DNA of 64,000 nucleotides from Faeciplasma sp964650705 (GCA_964650705.1 CAZYUJ010000002.1:1-64000); one strand, 5' to 3'. Shown: positions 9,501-16,855, numbered from the stretch's first letter. Notes: a model not told the origin generated them from the sequence alone. Numbers and translations are program-made.

Positions 9501-10889
9501 GCACATAAATATACTGAAGAGCTTTTTGGCGCAGATAATGTGTTCAAAGCGGGAACTATATCCGCTGTTGCCGATAAAACGGCTTACGGTTATGTCATGA
9601 AATATCTTGAGGAAAGGGGAATAACCGTTCATCCCGCTGAGGTTACACGCTTGAAAATTGGCTGCACAGGCATCAAGAGAACGACTGGACAGCACCCGGG
9701 CGGAATGGTCGTTATCCCGAGCGATAGGGAAGTCTATGACTTCACTCCCGTTCAGCATCCTGCTGACAAGGTCGATTCTGATATCGTAACAACTCACTTC
9801 GACTTCAACTCGCTTCACGATACGATCCTGAAGCTTGATGAACTCGGACACGATGTGCCGACGCTTTATAAGTATCTTGAGGATATGACGGGAACGGACA
9901 TCACAAAAACTCCGATGAGTGACCCTGCTGTATATTCGCTGTTCACTTCGACAGAGGCTTTGGGTGTCACTCCGGAGGATATAGACAGTAAGACGGGCAC
10001 ACTCGGCATCCCCGAAATGGGAACGCCCTTCGTTCGCGGAATGCTTATGGATGCTCAGCCTAAAACCTTCTCCGACCTTTTGCAGATATCGGGGCTTTCA
10101 CACGGAACCGACGTTTGGCTCGGCAACGCACAAGAGCTTATCAAGAACGGCACCTGCACCATCGATCAGGTTATCGGTACGCGTGACAGTATCATGACAT
10201 ATCTTATATATCACGGTGTTGATCCGAGTTTATCATTCAAAATCATGGAGATCGTCCGTAAAGGCAAAGCTCCAAAGCTTTTAACGGATGAGATGAAGCA
10301 GACCATGCGTGACCATGATGTTCCGGAATGGTATATCGATAGCTGTATGAAGATCAAGTATATGTTCCCGAAAGCTCACGCTGCGGCATACGTAACTGCT
10401 GCTATCCGTCTTGCTTGGTATAAAGTACACAAGCCTTTAGAATTCTATGCGGCTCTTTTCACGGTTCGCGGTGACGACTTCGATGCTGAAGCAGCGTCAC
10501 GCGGAAAGCTTGCGACAAGATATAAGCTCGATGAATATAAGCAGAAGGGAAATGACCGTTCCGACAAGGAAGACGGCGTTTACGAAATGCTTATGATAAT
10601 CAATGAAATGCTTTCAAGAGGATATGAATTCTTGCCGATCGATATCTATAAGTCCCATGCAACGATATATAAGATTGAAGACGGAAAGCTGAGACTGCCG
10701 TTTGTATCAATGAGCGGCGTCGGAGAAAATGCTGCAAAATCGCTGTATAAAGCTGCTCAGAGCGGAGATTTTATCTCTATAGAGGAATTCCAAAATGCTG
10801 CCGGCGTATCAAAGACTGTTATCGAACAGCTTCAAAGCTTGGGCGCATTCGGAGATATGCCCGAAACTTCACAAATGACGCTGTTTTAA
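6579..10889 (+). CDS. polC: DNA polymerase III PolC, Gram-positive type
   Basis: Replicative polymerase with built-in proofreading. Domains in order over 1436 residues: an N-terminal region; an OB-fold (about 225-320); PHP domain with HCHTNMSVMDG (about 332-342); DEDD exonuclease inserted in PHP beginning with DIETTG (about 424); polymerase palm and fingers with GSRGSVGSSF (about 880) and DIDLNFSGD (about 962); a four-Cys zinc segment CPNC...CPDCG (about 908-945); and a C-terminal fingers/tail region. The exonuclease inside PHP identifies PolC rather than DnaE. Confidence 0.98.
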   Translation: MSYKTVSEFFGAYDNIIPETIADGFILRMGFSKDKTSMAIEIQFSHIVSSDDLKQFASNLKPVLGLKEVYIKPKYPSELFGVNAMPAVISELKRRIPINGFLDNAEFELNGNELKIILKNGGESLLKSAGIEDILPKIINSQFGVHVIIKLDGVLSVDREAHDNIQQELLKSITPKAVPIKPTQSAEPSSSITYNIDISGVQVLPEATVVMGKEIKGTVEPVKLSDITETSGKVTVLGDIFEVNSKLTKDEKRMIISIAITDYAGSITIKIIELAKKGEALLEALKKGKSIVVSGDITYDTFDNEINIKPRDISLVKRIKKVDDAPVKRVELHCHTNMSVMDGITPSKDIVKCAYDWGMKAIAITDHGVCQGFPDAMYQVDDIRSSGGDFKLIYGVEAYQINDETNIVIGSDGRSLRDEFIVFDIETTGLSAATERIIEIGAVRVRNLDVVETFNIFVDPERPIPARIIELTGITDAMVSGAPKELEALEKFMQFCGDNPVLVAHNASFDTSFIRAAVKRHDKVFNFTYIDTVPYSRNMLPSLAKHTLDNVAKALNLGSFNHHRASDDATMNANIFIVLSRRLLDEHENATIDQLNIILSNTDINKLPSYHQIILAKDLVGLKNLYKLVSYSNLKYYHRHPRIPKSELIKHREGLIIGSACEAGELFRAVFQGKSWEDLKEIASFYDYLEIQPTGNNEFMLRDGSVSSVEDLQNFNRTIVKLGEELGKPVVATGDVHFLHKEDSIFRSILTSVAYDDADLQAPLYLKTTNEMLEDFAYLGEEKAYEVVVTNSNLIADMIDSEVRAFPKGTFTPHIEGADEELSEICWRRAKEIYGDPIPKIVSDRLDRELTSIIKHGFAVLYVIAKRLVANSVEHGYQVGSRGSVGSSFVASMSGISEVNPLVPHYVCPNCKHSEFFTKGEYGSGFDLPPKACPDCGTDMNRDGHDIPFETFLGFNGDKSPDIDLNFSGDYQASAHKYTEELFGADNVFKAGTISAVADKTAYGYVMKYLEERGITVHPAEVTRLKIGCTGIKRTTGQHPGGMVVIPSDREVYDFTPVQHPADKVDSDIVTTHFDFNSLHDTILKLDELGHDVPTLYKYLEDMTGTDITKTPMSDPAVYSLFTSTEALGVTPEDIDSKTGTLGIPEMGTPFVRGMLMDAQPKTFSDLLQISGLSHGTDVWLGNAQELIKNGTCTIDQVIGTRDSIMTYLIYHGVDPSLSFKIMEIVRKGKAPKLLTDEMKQTMRDHDVPEWYIDSCMKIKYMFPKAHAAAYVTAAIRLAWYKVHKPLEFYAALFTVRGDDFDAEAASRGKLATRYKLDEYKQKGNDRSDKEDGVYEMLMIINEMLSRGYEFLPIDIYKSHATIYKIEDGKLRLPFVSMSGVGENAAKSLYKAAQSGDFISIEEFQNAAGVSKTVIEQLQSLGAFGDMPETSQMTLF

Positions 10890-10971
10890 GCGTAAATCAG
10901 TAACTAAACTGTTTGATACTGAATAATATGTAGAGAAGTTTTAAACTTTAATACTTATTAGGAGGATCAAT

Positions 10972-11742
10972 ATGGCTGAATTCGGTACAAATCCTTATGG
11001 CTTTAAGGAAGCTGTTACAATTGAGGCTGAACGAATTTTCGATAGCTGTTCCGACAGGGATTGTTTAGAAGATCTTGAGATAACATTTGATGATGCTATG
11101 TCGAGAGAGCTTGTTAACGAAGCGACATATGTTAAAGCAAGATGCGCTGAGATAACCAGTGTTTATTTCCAGGTAGAACCCATTCCGTTTAACTGTGGCT
11201 TTTTCGCTGTTGACCTTACTTATACGTTCAACGTAACGGTCGATATAAGTGACGGACTTACTTCTCCTGCACAGTCCGTGACCGGCACAGCGAGCTTCAC
11301 CAAAAAGGTGATTCTTTTCGGCTCCGACGGCGGAACAAAATACTTCTCATCTCTCGATAACGGAGTTGTGACCGCAAACGGTTGTCCTAATTCAAGCTTA
11401 CCCAAGGCTTCTGTTTCTGTTGCAGATCCCATCGTTTTGGGCCTTAAGCTTGTAACCGTTCCTGCGTATAGCTGCTGCACTGACGCTAGCTGTGAGCAAG
11501 TTGTGACGATTCCTGAAAGAAAGCATCTTACTGTTACACTCGGTATCTTCTCGATCATTTCTCTTTCAAGAAGAGTTCCTATAATGGTTCCTGTTTTCAA
11601 TTTGGAGGTTCCAAAGGACTGCTCTTGCTCTCAGAACTCTTCGACAGAAACACCCTGTGAGTTGTTCGAGAAGATCACATTCCCCACAAGCGAGTTCTTC
11701 CCGAGAAGTCTTGAGGATGTAACGGGCTGCTCGTGCGGATAA
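10972..11742 (+). CDS. Cys-rich conserved clostridial protein of unknown function
   Basis: 256 residues, no signal peptide and no membrane segment, preceded by AGGAGG. It has many cysteines in clusters: DSCSDRDCLEDL (about 24-35), YSCCTDASC (about 166-174), DCSCSQ (about 222-227) and a C-terminal GCSCG. The middle looks like beta strands (TVDISDGL, KKVILFGSDGG). I recall similar unnamed proteins in many spore-forming Clostridia, with the N-terminal E-A-x-x-I-x-x-x-R-I-F-D-S-C-S-D-x-D-C-L-E-D-L pattern, but know no assigned function. It lies between polC and the sporulation-type gene ymxH. A spore-coat role would fit a Cys-rich structural protein but is inference. Confidence 0.8.
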   Translation: MAEFGTNPYGFKEAVTIEAERIFDSCSDRDCLEDLEITFDDAMSRELVNEATYVKARCAEITSVYFQVEPIPFNCGFFAVDLTYTFNVTVDISDGLTSPAQSVTGTASFTKKVILFGSDGGTKYFSSLDNGVVTANGCPNSSLPKASVSVADPIVLGLKLVTVPAYSCCTDASCEQVVTIPERKHLTVTLGIFSIISLSRRVPIMVPVFNLEVPKDCSCSQNSSTETPCELFEKITFPTSEFFPRSLEDVTGCSCG

Positions 11743-11773
11743 CAAACTGATTGTTAAGCGATAATATTAACTC

Positions 11774-11801
11774 CGCCTCGGTCATATTATTGACCGAGGT
11801 G
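11774..11801 (+). promoter_or_regulatory. hairpin covering the ymxH ribosome site
   Basis: Arms 11776-11784 and 11791-11799 form a perfect 9-bp stem with a six-base loop, extendable by a G-T and a C-G pair. The 3' arm contains the GAGGTG ribosome site of ymxH (ATG at 11807). No T tract follows. It may be a translation-blocking hairpin, or the remains of a terminator for the upstream gene. Confidence 0.5.
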
Positions 11802-11806
11802 AGTTT

Positions 11807-12094
11807 ATGAATTATACTTTATCAGAACTTAAACAAAAGGAAGTAATTGACCTTAGAACAGGCACAATGCTCGGCAGGGTAGACGACATTGAGATCAGTG
11901 AGGATTCAAGCGTTAAGTCGGTGATCGTGTATGGAAGACCGAGATTCTTCGGATTCGGAAACCGTGATCAGGATCTTGTGATCAAATTCTCGGATATCGA
12001 CCTTATCGGAAAGGACACGATACTTATTTCTAACGATTTCTTGTATGACCGCACAACTGAATCGCGAAATATAGGGAAATTTTCGTCGAAATGA
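11807..12094 (+). CDS. ymxH: YlmC/YmxH family PRC-barrel sporulation protein
   Basis: 95 residues. The PRC-barrel-like pattern is clear: LSELKQKEVIDLRTGTMLG, a GRVDDIEI strand, then VIVYGRPRFFGFG and DLVIKFSDIDLIGKDTILI. The family is tied to sporulation in Bacillus and Clostridia, but the molecular role is unknown. The start codon at 11807 follows a ribosome site buried in a hairpin (11774-11801). Confidence 0.88.
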   Translation: MNYTLSELKQKEVIDLRTGTMLGRVDDIEISEDSSVKSVIVYGRPRFFGFGNRDQDLVIKFSDIDLIGKDTILISNDFLYDRTTESRNIGKFSSK

Positions 12095-12108
12095 TCATAC
12101 GAAAACAC

Positions 12109-12137
12109 TTGCATTATTTTCACATTAGTGATATAAT
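12109..12137 (+). promoter_or_regulatory. sigma-A promoter of rpsB-tsf
   Basis: -35 TTGCAT (12109-12114), 17-base spacer, -10 TATAAT (12132-12137) with upstream TG. Transcription would begin near 12144, giving a leader of about 110 bases before rpsB. Confidence 0.75.
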
Positions 12138-12156
12138 ATTACCGCAATTCGCACGT

Positions 12157-12209
12157 TTGAGTTTTGCTGTTGGTCCCAACACTTGTTGGGTGAAGGCAAG
12201 TCAACTCAG
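12157..12209 (+). ncRNA. structured 5' leader of rpsB, probable ribosomal-protein regulatory element
   Basis: Three stacked stems can be read directly. The outer stem pairs TGAGTT (12158-12163) with AACTCA (12203-12208). The middle stem pairs TTGC (12164-12167) with GCAA (12196-12199), with a three-base bulge on the 3' side. The inner stem pairs CCCAAC (12175-12180) with GTTGGG (12185-12190) over an ACTT loop. An asymmetric internal loop lies between the middle and inner stems. Position between promoter and rpsB suggests autogenous control by S2, but I cannot match it to a named family. Confidence 0.6.
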
Positions 12210-12253
12210 ACGGAGGGTTAGTAAAATTTTAAAACCAATAGGAGGTTACTACA

Positions 12254-12982
12254 ATGGCTGTAGTATCAATGAAGCAGCTTCTTGAAGCTGGTGTACACTT
12301 TGGTCACCAGACAAGAAGATGGAACCCGAAGATGGCTCAGTACATCTTCACAGAAAGAAACGGAATTTACATCATCGACCTTCAGAAGACCGTTAAGAAG
12401 CTTGATGAAGCTTATGCTTTCATCAAGGAAGTTTCTGCTAACGGCGGTGAAGTACTTTTCGTAGGTACAAAGAAGCAGGCTGGCGATTCCATTAAGGAAG
12501 AAGCACTCAGAGCTAATGCACACTATGTAAACGCAAGATGGCTTGGCGGTATGATGACCAACTACAAGACCATCCGCACAAGAATCGCTCGTCTCGAGCA
12601 GCTCCACAAGATGGCTGAAGACGGCACATTCGAACTCCTTCCCAAGAAGGAAGTTGCTCAGCTTTCTCTCGAAATCGAAAAGCTCGAAAAGTATCTCGGC
12701 GGTATCAAGAACATGGGCAAGCTTCCCGCTGCTTTGTTCATAGTTGACCCCAAGAGAGAAAAGATTGCAGTTGCTGAAGCTAAGAAGCTCGGTATTCCTG
12801 TAGTTGCTATCGTTGACACAAACTGTGATCCTGACGAAGTTGACTATGTAATTCCCGGCAACGATGACGCTATCAGAGCAGTAAAGCTCATCTCCGGCGC
12901 TATCGCTGACGCTATTATCGAAGGCAGACAGGGCGAAACCGCTGCTGAGGAAACCGCTGAAGAAGCTCCTGTGGAAGAATAA
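12254..12982 (+). CDS. rpsB: 30S ribosomal protein S2
   Basis: Component of the small ribosomal subunit. The 242-residue protein begins MAVVSMKQLLEAGVHFGHQT and contains the family regions FGHQTRRWNPKM, FVGTKKQA, WLGGMMTNYKT and IVDTNCDPD. The tail is rich in Glu and Ala. Preceded by AGGAGG and a folded leader. A hairpin (12996-13023) separates it from tsf, its usual partner. Confidence 0.98.
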   Translation: MAVVSMKQLLEAGVHFGHQTRRWNPKMAQYIFTERNGIYIIDLQKTVKKLDEAYAFIKEVSANGGEVLFVGTKKQAGDSIKEEALRANAHYVNARWLGGMMTNYKTIRTRIARLEQLHKMAEDGTFELLPKKEVAQLSLEIEKLEKYLGGIKNMGKLPAALFIVDPKREKIAVAEAKKLGIPVVAIVDTNCDPDEVDYVIPGNDDAIRAVKLISGAIADAIIEGRQGETAAEETAEEAPVEE

Positions 12983-12995
12983 TTCAGATTTTATC

Positions 12996-13023
12996 GGGCA
13001 GGCGCTTTATTAAACACCTGCCC
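12996..13023 (+). other. hairpin between rpsB and tsf
   Basis: GGGCAGG (12996-13002) pairs with CCTGCCC (13017-13023). No T tract follows, so it is more likely a processing or stability element than a terminator. Confidence 0.4.
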
Positions 13024-13064
13024 ATATTCTAAACAATATTAATTTTGAAAGGAATGTTCATATT

Positions 13065-13979
13065 ATGGCTAATATCACAGCTAAGGACGTTGCTGCTCTC
13101 CGTGAGAGAACCGGCGTTGGTATGATGGACTGCAAAAAGGCTCTTGTTGAGGCTGAGGGCGATTTTGAAAAGGCAATAGTTTTGCTTCGTGAAAAGGGAC
13201 TTGCTACCCAGGCTAAGAAGGCTGGCCGTGTTGCTGCTGAAGGTTTGGTAGTTTCTATGGTTGAAGGCAACGTTGGTGTTGTTGTTGAAGTTAACTCTGA
13301 AACCGACTTCGTTGCTAACACTGATCAGTTCAAGAGCTTGGTTGATACAATCGCTAAGACTATCATTGCTTGCAATCCCGCTGATGTTGATGCTTTGAAG
13401 GCTTGCAAGTCTGTTAACTCGGAAAGAACGATCGAAGAAGAGGTTCAGGAAGTATTCTTGCAGATCAGAGAAAACATTCAGATCAGAAGATTCGTTCGCA
13501 TGGAAGGTACTTTGGTATCTTACGTACACGGCGGCGGCAGAATCGGCGTTTTGGTTCAGCTCGACACTGACCTCGGCGATAATGCACTTGTTTGCGGTAA
13601 GGACGTAGCTCTTCAGATCGCTGCTATGAACCCTGCTTACCTCGACAGAACCAAGGTTCCTGCTGAAGTTCTTGAAAGCGAAAAGAACATCATGATCGCT
13701 CAGATGAAGGAAGATCCCAAGATGGCTAACAAGCCTGAGGCTGTTTTGGCTAAGATCGTTGAAGGTAAGGTTGGTAAGTACTATTCTGAAAACTGCCTCG
13801 TAGACATGGAATTCGTAAAGGACAACCAGTACACTGTCGGCAAGTATGTTGACCACTGTGCTAAGGAACTCGGCGGTTCCATCAAGGTTAGCGATTACGT
13901 TCGTTTCGAAAGAGGCGAAGGTATCGCTAAGAGAGAAGACAACTTTGCTGACGAAGTTGCTTCCATGATGAACAAGTAA
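13065..13979 (+). CDS. tsf: elongation factor Ts
   Basis: Guanine-nucleotide exchange factor for EF-Tu. The 304-residue protein has the N-terminal UBA-like segment ending RTGVGMMDCKKAL (about 14-26). The core motif SETDFVANTDQFKSL lies at about 76-90. Two dimerisation domains follow, and the C-terminus has DNFADEVASM. AAAGGAATG precedes the ATG. A terminator follows directly. Confidence 0.97.
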   Translation: MANITAKDVAALRERTGVGMMDCKKALVEAEGDFEKAIVLLREKGLATQAKKAGRVAAEGLVVSMVEGNVGVVVEVNSETDFVANTDQFKSLVDTIAKTIIACNPADVDALKACKSVNSERTIEEEVQEVFLQIRENIQIRRFVRMEGTLVSYVHGGGRIGVLVQLDTDLGDNALVCGKDVALQIAAMNPAYLDRTKVPAEVLESEKNIMIAQMKEDPKMANKPEAVLAKIVEGKVGKYYSENCLVDMEFVKDNQYTVGKYVDHCAKELGGSIKVSDYVRFERGEGIAKREDNFADEVASMMNK

Positions 13980-14002
13980 TTTATATTTATAATTACAAAT
14001 CA

Positions 14003-14035
14003 AGGGCATCTGTTAATTCAGATGCCCTATATTTT
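14003..14035 (+). terminator. rho-independent terminator of rpsB-tsf
   Basis: Ten-bp perfect stem AGGGCATCTG/CAGATGCCCT (14003-14012, 14019-14028), six-base loop, then a T-rich run to 14035. The ribosome site of the next gene begins immediately after it. Confidence 0.85.
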
Positions 14036-14048
14036 TGAGGAGGACACA

Positions 14049-14549
14049 ATGAACGAAGATCTCTTTAATAACGATTTACGCTACAAGAGCAATGGCAGAC
14101 TGTTTTCATACCGCGTAGGCGCAATAATCATAGAAAACGGTCATGTTTTGCTGGCGAGTAATGATGTCTCTCCATATTATTATTCCGTAGGCGGCGCTGT
14201 AAAGCATTGCGAAACTGCTGAACAAGCTATAAAGAGGGAAATTTTCGAAGAAACGGGTGTTGATTATGATATCGATAGGCTTGTCGTTATACACGAAACC
14301 TTCTTTTCGGGAGATGGCTCAGTCGATGGCTATAAATGCCACGAGATATGCCTTTATTTTCTCATGAGATCTCGAGGAACTATGGAGATCGACTGTCACA
14401 GCTTTTGTTCCGAAGGCAAAGAATATATGTGTTGGATACCGATCAATAAGCTCAAAGACGTTACGGCATATCCGACATTCCTGTCTGAACTTCTCGAAGA
14501 AATGCCGAAAGAGATCATCCACATCGTTAATGATGAAATAAACGCTTAA
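14049..14549 (+). CDS. NUDIX hydrolase
   Basis: 166 residues with a complete NUDIX box: GAVKHCE, seven residues, then REIFEETGV (roughly residues 49-71), which fits G-x5-E-x7-R-E-U-x-E-E-x-G-U. The family cleaves nucleoside diphosphates linked to other groups; the substrate cannot be read from sequence. The start at 14049 has a GAGGAGGA site (14037-14044). An upstream in-frame ATG at 14022 lies inside the tsf terminator and is unlikely. Confidence 0.85.
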   Translation: MNEDLFNNDLRYKSNGRLFSYRVGAIIIENGHVLLASNDVSPYYYSVGGAVKHCETAEQAIKREIFEETGVDYDIDRLVVIHETFFSGDGSVDGYKCHEICLYFLMRSRGTMEIDCHSFCSEGKEYMCWIPINKLKDVTAYPTFLSELLEEMPKEIIHIVNDEINA

Positions 14550-14557
14550 TATATTTG

Positions 14558-14586
14558 TTGACTTGATCGCGGTCACTTGATATAAT
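14558..14586 (+). promoter_or_regulatory. sigma-A promoter of rsmA operon
   Basis: -35 TTGACT (14558-14563), 17-base spacer, -10 TATAAT (14581-14586), starting nine bases after the NUDIX stop codon. Confidence 0.75.
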
Positions 14587-14614
14587 CTAATATATCAAAA
14601 CTGTGGAGAATTTT

Positions 14615-15484
14615 ATGGACAATCTTTCAAATATAGGTGTAATCAAAGAAATATTATCTGAGCACGGGTTTACTTTTTCGAAAAAACTCGGTCAAAACTT
14701 TCTCATCAACCCGTCAGTTTGCCCCAGAATCGCTGAGATGGGCAACGCCAAGAAAGGTTTTGGCGTTATAGAAATCGGCCCAGGAATTGGGGTTTTGACA
14801 AACGAACTCTGTAAACGTGCCGAAAAGGTCGTTGCTATTGAGATCGACGATAGACTTATTCCCATTTTGGAAAAAACACTTGCCGAGCACAATAATGTCA
14901 AAGTGATCAATGACGACGTTATGAACGTTGATCTTAAGAAGCTTATTGAAGATGAGTTCGAAGGCTTGGAGGTCGCAGTGTGTGCCAATTTGCCTTATTA
15001 CATAACATCACCGATCATCATGATGCTTCTTGAGTCCCGTTTGCCGATCAAAATGATAACGACAATGGTTCAAAAAGAAGCTGGTCAGCGCCTTTGTGCC
15101 CCTGTCGGTACACGGGATATGGGTGCTGTTACGGTCGCAGTCAATTACTTTTCAAAAGCAAAGATACTGTTCAATGTTTCGCGCGGCAGCTTTATGCCTG
15201 CTCCGAATGTTGATAGCTGTGTGATTCAGTTTGAGCTGTGCGATGATACCCCAAAAGCCAAGGATGAGAAGTATTTCTTCAAAGTTGTTCGCGGTATGTT
15301 CACTCAGCGCCGCAAAACGATCCTGAACTGCGTCAGCGGTTCGCTTGGTATTTCCAAGGAGATCGTAGCGTCAGCTATCGAGAAAACGGGTCTTGAGCCA
15401 TCTGTTCGCCCTGAGGAGCTTTCGATGGATCAGCTTATCTGCTTTGCTGAGACACTCAAAGATCTGGAGAACCGGAATGAATAA
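14615..15484 (+). CDS. rsmA: 16S rRNA (adenine1518/1519-N6)-dimethyltransferase
   Basis: Dimethylates two adjacent adenines near the 3' end of 16S rRNA during 30S assembly. 289 residues. Motifs seen: LGQNFLINPSV (about 25-35), SAM-binding VIEIGPGIGVLTNEL (about 50-64), AIEIDDRLI, and the catalytic CANLPYYITSPI (about 124-135). The start at 14615 follows GGAG; an in-frame GTG at 14603 overlaps the ribosome site. The next gene starts inside its last codons. Confidence 0.95.
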   Translation: MDNLSNIGVIKEILSEHGFTFSKKLGQNFLINPSVCPRIAEMGNAKKGFGVIEIGPGIGVLTNELCKRAEKVVAIEIDDRLIPILEKTLAEHNNVKVINDDVMNVDLKKLIEDEFEGLEVAVCANLPYYITSPIIMMLLESRLPIKMITTMVQKEAGQRLCAPVGTRDMGAVTVAVNYFSKAKILFNVSRGSFMPAPNVDSCVIQFELCDDTPKAKDEKYFFKVVRGMFTQRRKTILNCVSGSLGISKEIVASAIEKTGLEPSVRPEELSMDQLICFAETLKDLENRNE

Positions 15485-15809
15485 TATCATCGGGAAAACA
15501 GTTCGTGGATTTATAGATAGGCCGCTCGGCTCTCATCATCCGGATTTTCCCGACCTTATATACGAACTGAACTATGGCTATGTCAGCGGGATCTTTGCGC
15601 CTGACGGAGAGGAACAGGACGTTTATATCATTGATTGCGATGTACCGATACGCGAGTTTGAGGGAACAGTCATAGCCATATATCACAGAATTGATGATAT
15701 TGAGGATAAATGGATCGTCTCGCTGACCGAGAAAGACTTCAATGATGATGAGATTCTTGAAAAGATCCGTTTTCAGGAGAAATATTTTAAGGGGATCCTT
15801 TATAGGTGA
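15477..15809 (+). CDS. short inorganic pyrophosphatase-like protein
   Basis: 110 residues, shorter than classical soluble pyrophosphatases (about 170 or more). The N-terminal DRPLGSHHPDFP, the NYGYVSGIFAPDGEEQDVY block (about 32-50), VIAIYHR and DDIEDKWIV match a small inorganic-diphosphatase family seen in Firmicutes. The acidic D-G-E-E-Q-D-x-Y block is the likely Mg/PPi site. It overlaps rsmA by eight bases and ends five bases before the HAM1-type NTP pyrophosphatase, whose reaction releases pyrophosphate, so a functional link is plausible. Confidence 0.75.
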   Translation: MNNIIGKTVRGFIDRPLGSHHPDFPDLIYELNYGYVSGIFAPDGEEQDVYIIDCDVPIREFEGTVIAIYHRIDDIEDKWIVSLTEKDFNDDEILEKIRFQEKYFKGILYR

Positions 15810-15813
15810 TGAA

Positions 15814-16410
15814 ATGAAAATTTTGTACGGTACCGGAAACGAAGCTAAACTCAGAGCTATGAAGAAGTATATCGAGGGCCTTGATATTGAGCTGATAAGC
15901 CTTTCTGATATTGATGCGCCGATTCCTGATATTGAAGAATCGGGAGCAACACCGCTTGAAAATGCAACGATCAAGGCAAAGGCATATTACAAAGCATTTG
16001 GCATACCGGTGTTTTCATGTGACAGCGGTTTGTTCTTTGAGAATCTTAACGAATTTTCGCCGGGCGTCCACGTTAGGAACGTAAACGGAAAGCATCTTAG
16101 CGATGATGAAATGATCGAATATTACAGCGGTCTTGCCAAAAAATACGGAGATATCGTAGCACAGTATCAAAACGCCATTTGTCTTGTTCTGGATGATGAG
16201 CATATTTATACCGACATGTCTAAGGATCTGCATGGCGGAAGATTTATTATTACCGATGTTCCGCATCCTAAGCGAAGAGAAGGATTTCCTCTGGATTGCT
16301 TATCCAAGAATATATCCGACGGTACATATTGTAACGATTCTGTCGCTACACCTGAGAAAAATGATCGCCCCGGGTTTAAGCGTTTCTTTATAAATGCGCT
16401 TTCTCTATGA
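15814..16410 (+). CDS. RdgB/HAM1-type non-canonical purine NTP pyrophosphatase
   Basis: Removes dITP/XTP-type nucleotides by cutting them to the monophosphate and pyrophosphate. 198 residues with the family N-terminus ILYGTGNEAKLRAM (about 3-16), the SGATPLENATIKAKAYY helix (about 42-58) and FSCDSGLFFENL with the catalytic Asp (about 67-78). The usual R-F-x-G-x-D and phosphate-binding tail are weaker here, so substrate range may differ from E. coli RdgB. Start at 15814; a longer reading frame upstream overlaps the PPase gene and lacks a ribosome site. Confidence 0.82.
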   Translation: MKILYGTGNEAKLRAMKKYIEGLDIELISLSDIDAPIPDIEESGATPLENATIKAKAYYKAFGIPVFSCDSGLFFENLNEFSPGVHVRNVNGKHLSDDEMIEYYSGLAKKYGDIVAQYQNAICLVLDDEHIYTDMSKDLHGGRFIITDVPHPKRREGFPLDCLSKNISDGTYCNDSVATPEKNDRPGFKRFFINALSL

Positions 16411-16430
16411 TTTGCATTATATCAAATGAA

Positions 16431-16463
16431 ACAGCCTGTATCAAAAAGATACAGGCTGTTTTT
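16431..16463. terminator. bidirectional terminator between convergent genes
   Basis: Perfect 12-bp stem (16431-16442 with 16448-16459), five-A loop, T run 16459-16463. It ends the rsmA unit on the plus strand and lies at the stop codon of the leftward membrane-protein gene. Confidence 0.9.
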
Positions 16464-16854
16464 AGTCTTTTAATAATATCGAAACCAACACTTCGATTAT
16501 AAGTATCAGCGTAATGATCGCTCCGATGACTGAAAAATATGCAACGCCAAACATCAAGGGCATCAGCGAAGTAATGACAGCAATAACAGATGATACTGTA
16601 ATTGCCTTTGAGATCTTGTCATTTGGCTTAAACAGATTCAGTGCTGCAAATACAAGTATCAGCAGTGTTAAAATTGCAGTTATAAATGGTCCGAAATTCG
16701 CATATCCAAACGGCACCAAATCAAAGTATGAATACGTTTGAATGTTCACAATGTCGGCATCAGGTTCTGCGAACTTTAAAACAGCGCCATAGGGGAGTGT
16801 TTCAAAAGCAATTGCAATAATAGGCAGCATCGTTAAGATCACACGCTTTTTCAT
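16462..16854 (-). CDS. small integral membrane protein, unknown function
   Basis: 130 residues with about four hydrophobic segments (near residues 5-24, 50-73, 83-103 and 105-128) and little soluble sequence. An aromatic YSYFDLVPFGYANFG loop lies after the first segment. I do not recognise the family. The start at 16854 is one base after the stop of the radical SAM gene, with AAGGA just upstream; a longer frame starting at 16875 overlaps that gene. Last gene of the leftward lrp unit. Confidence 0.7.
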   Translation of the reverse strand: MKKRVILTMLPIIAIAFETLPYGAVLKFAEPDADIVNIQTYSYFDLVPFGYANFGPFITAILTLLILVFAALNLFKPNDKISKAITVSSVIAVITSLMPLMFGVAYFSVIGAIITLILIIEVLVSILLKD

Positions 16855-16855
16855 G

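Noticed and set aside
9252..9851. Open frame of 199 codons on the minus strand inside polC
   Set aside because: Fully antisense to the polymerase core with no start signal; explained by polC codon usage.
13029..14009. Open frame of 326 codons on the minus strand opposite tsf
   Set aside because: It is a mirror of the strong codon pattern of tsf, has no ribosome site or promoter, runs through the tsf terminator, and its protein shows no recognisable motif.
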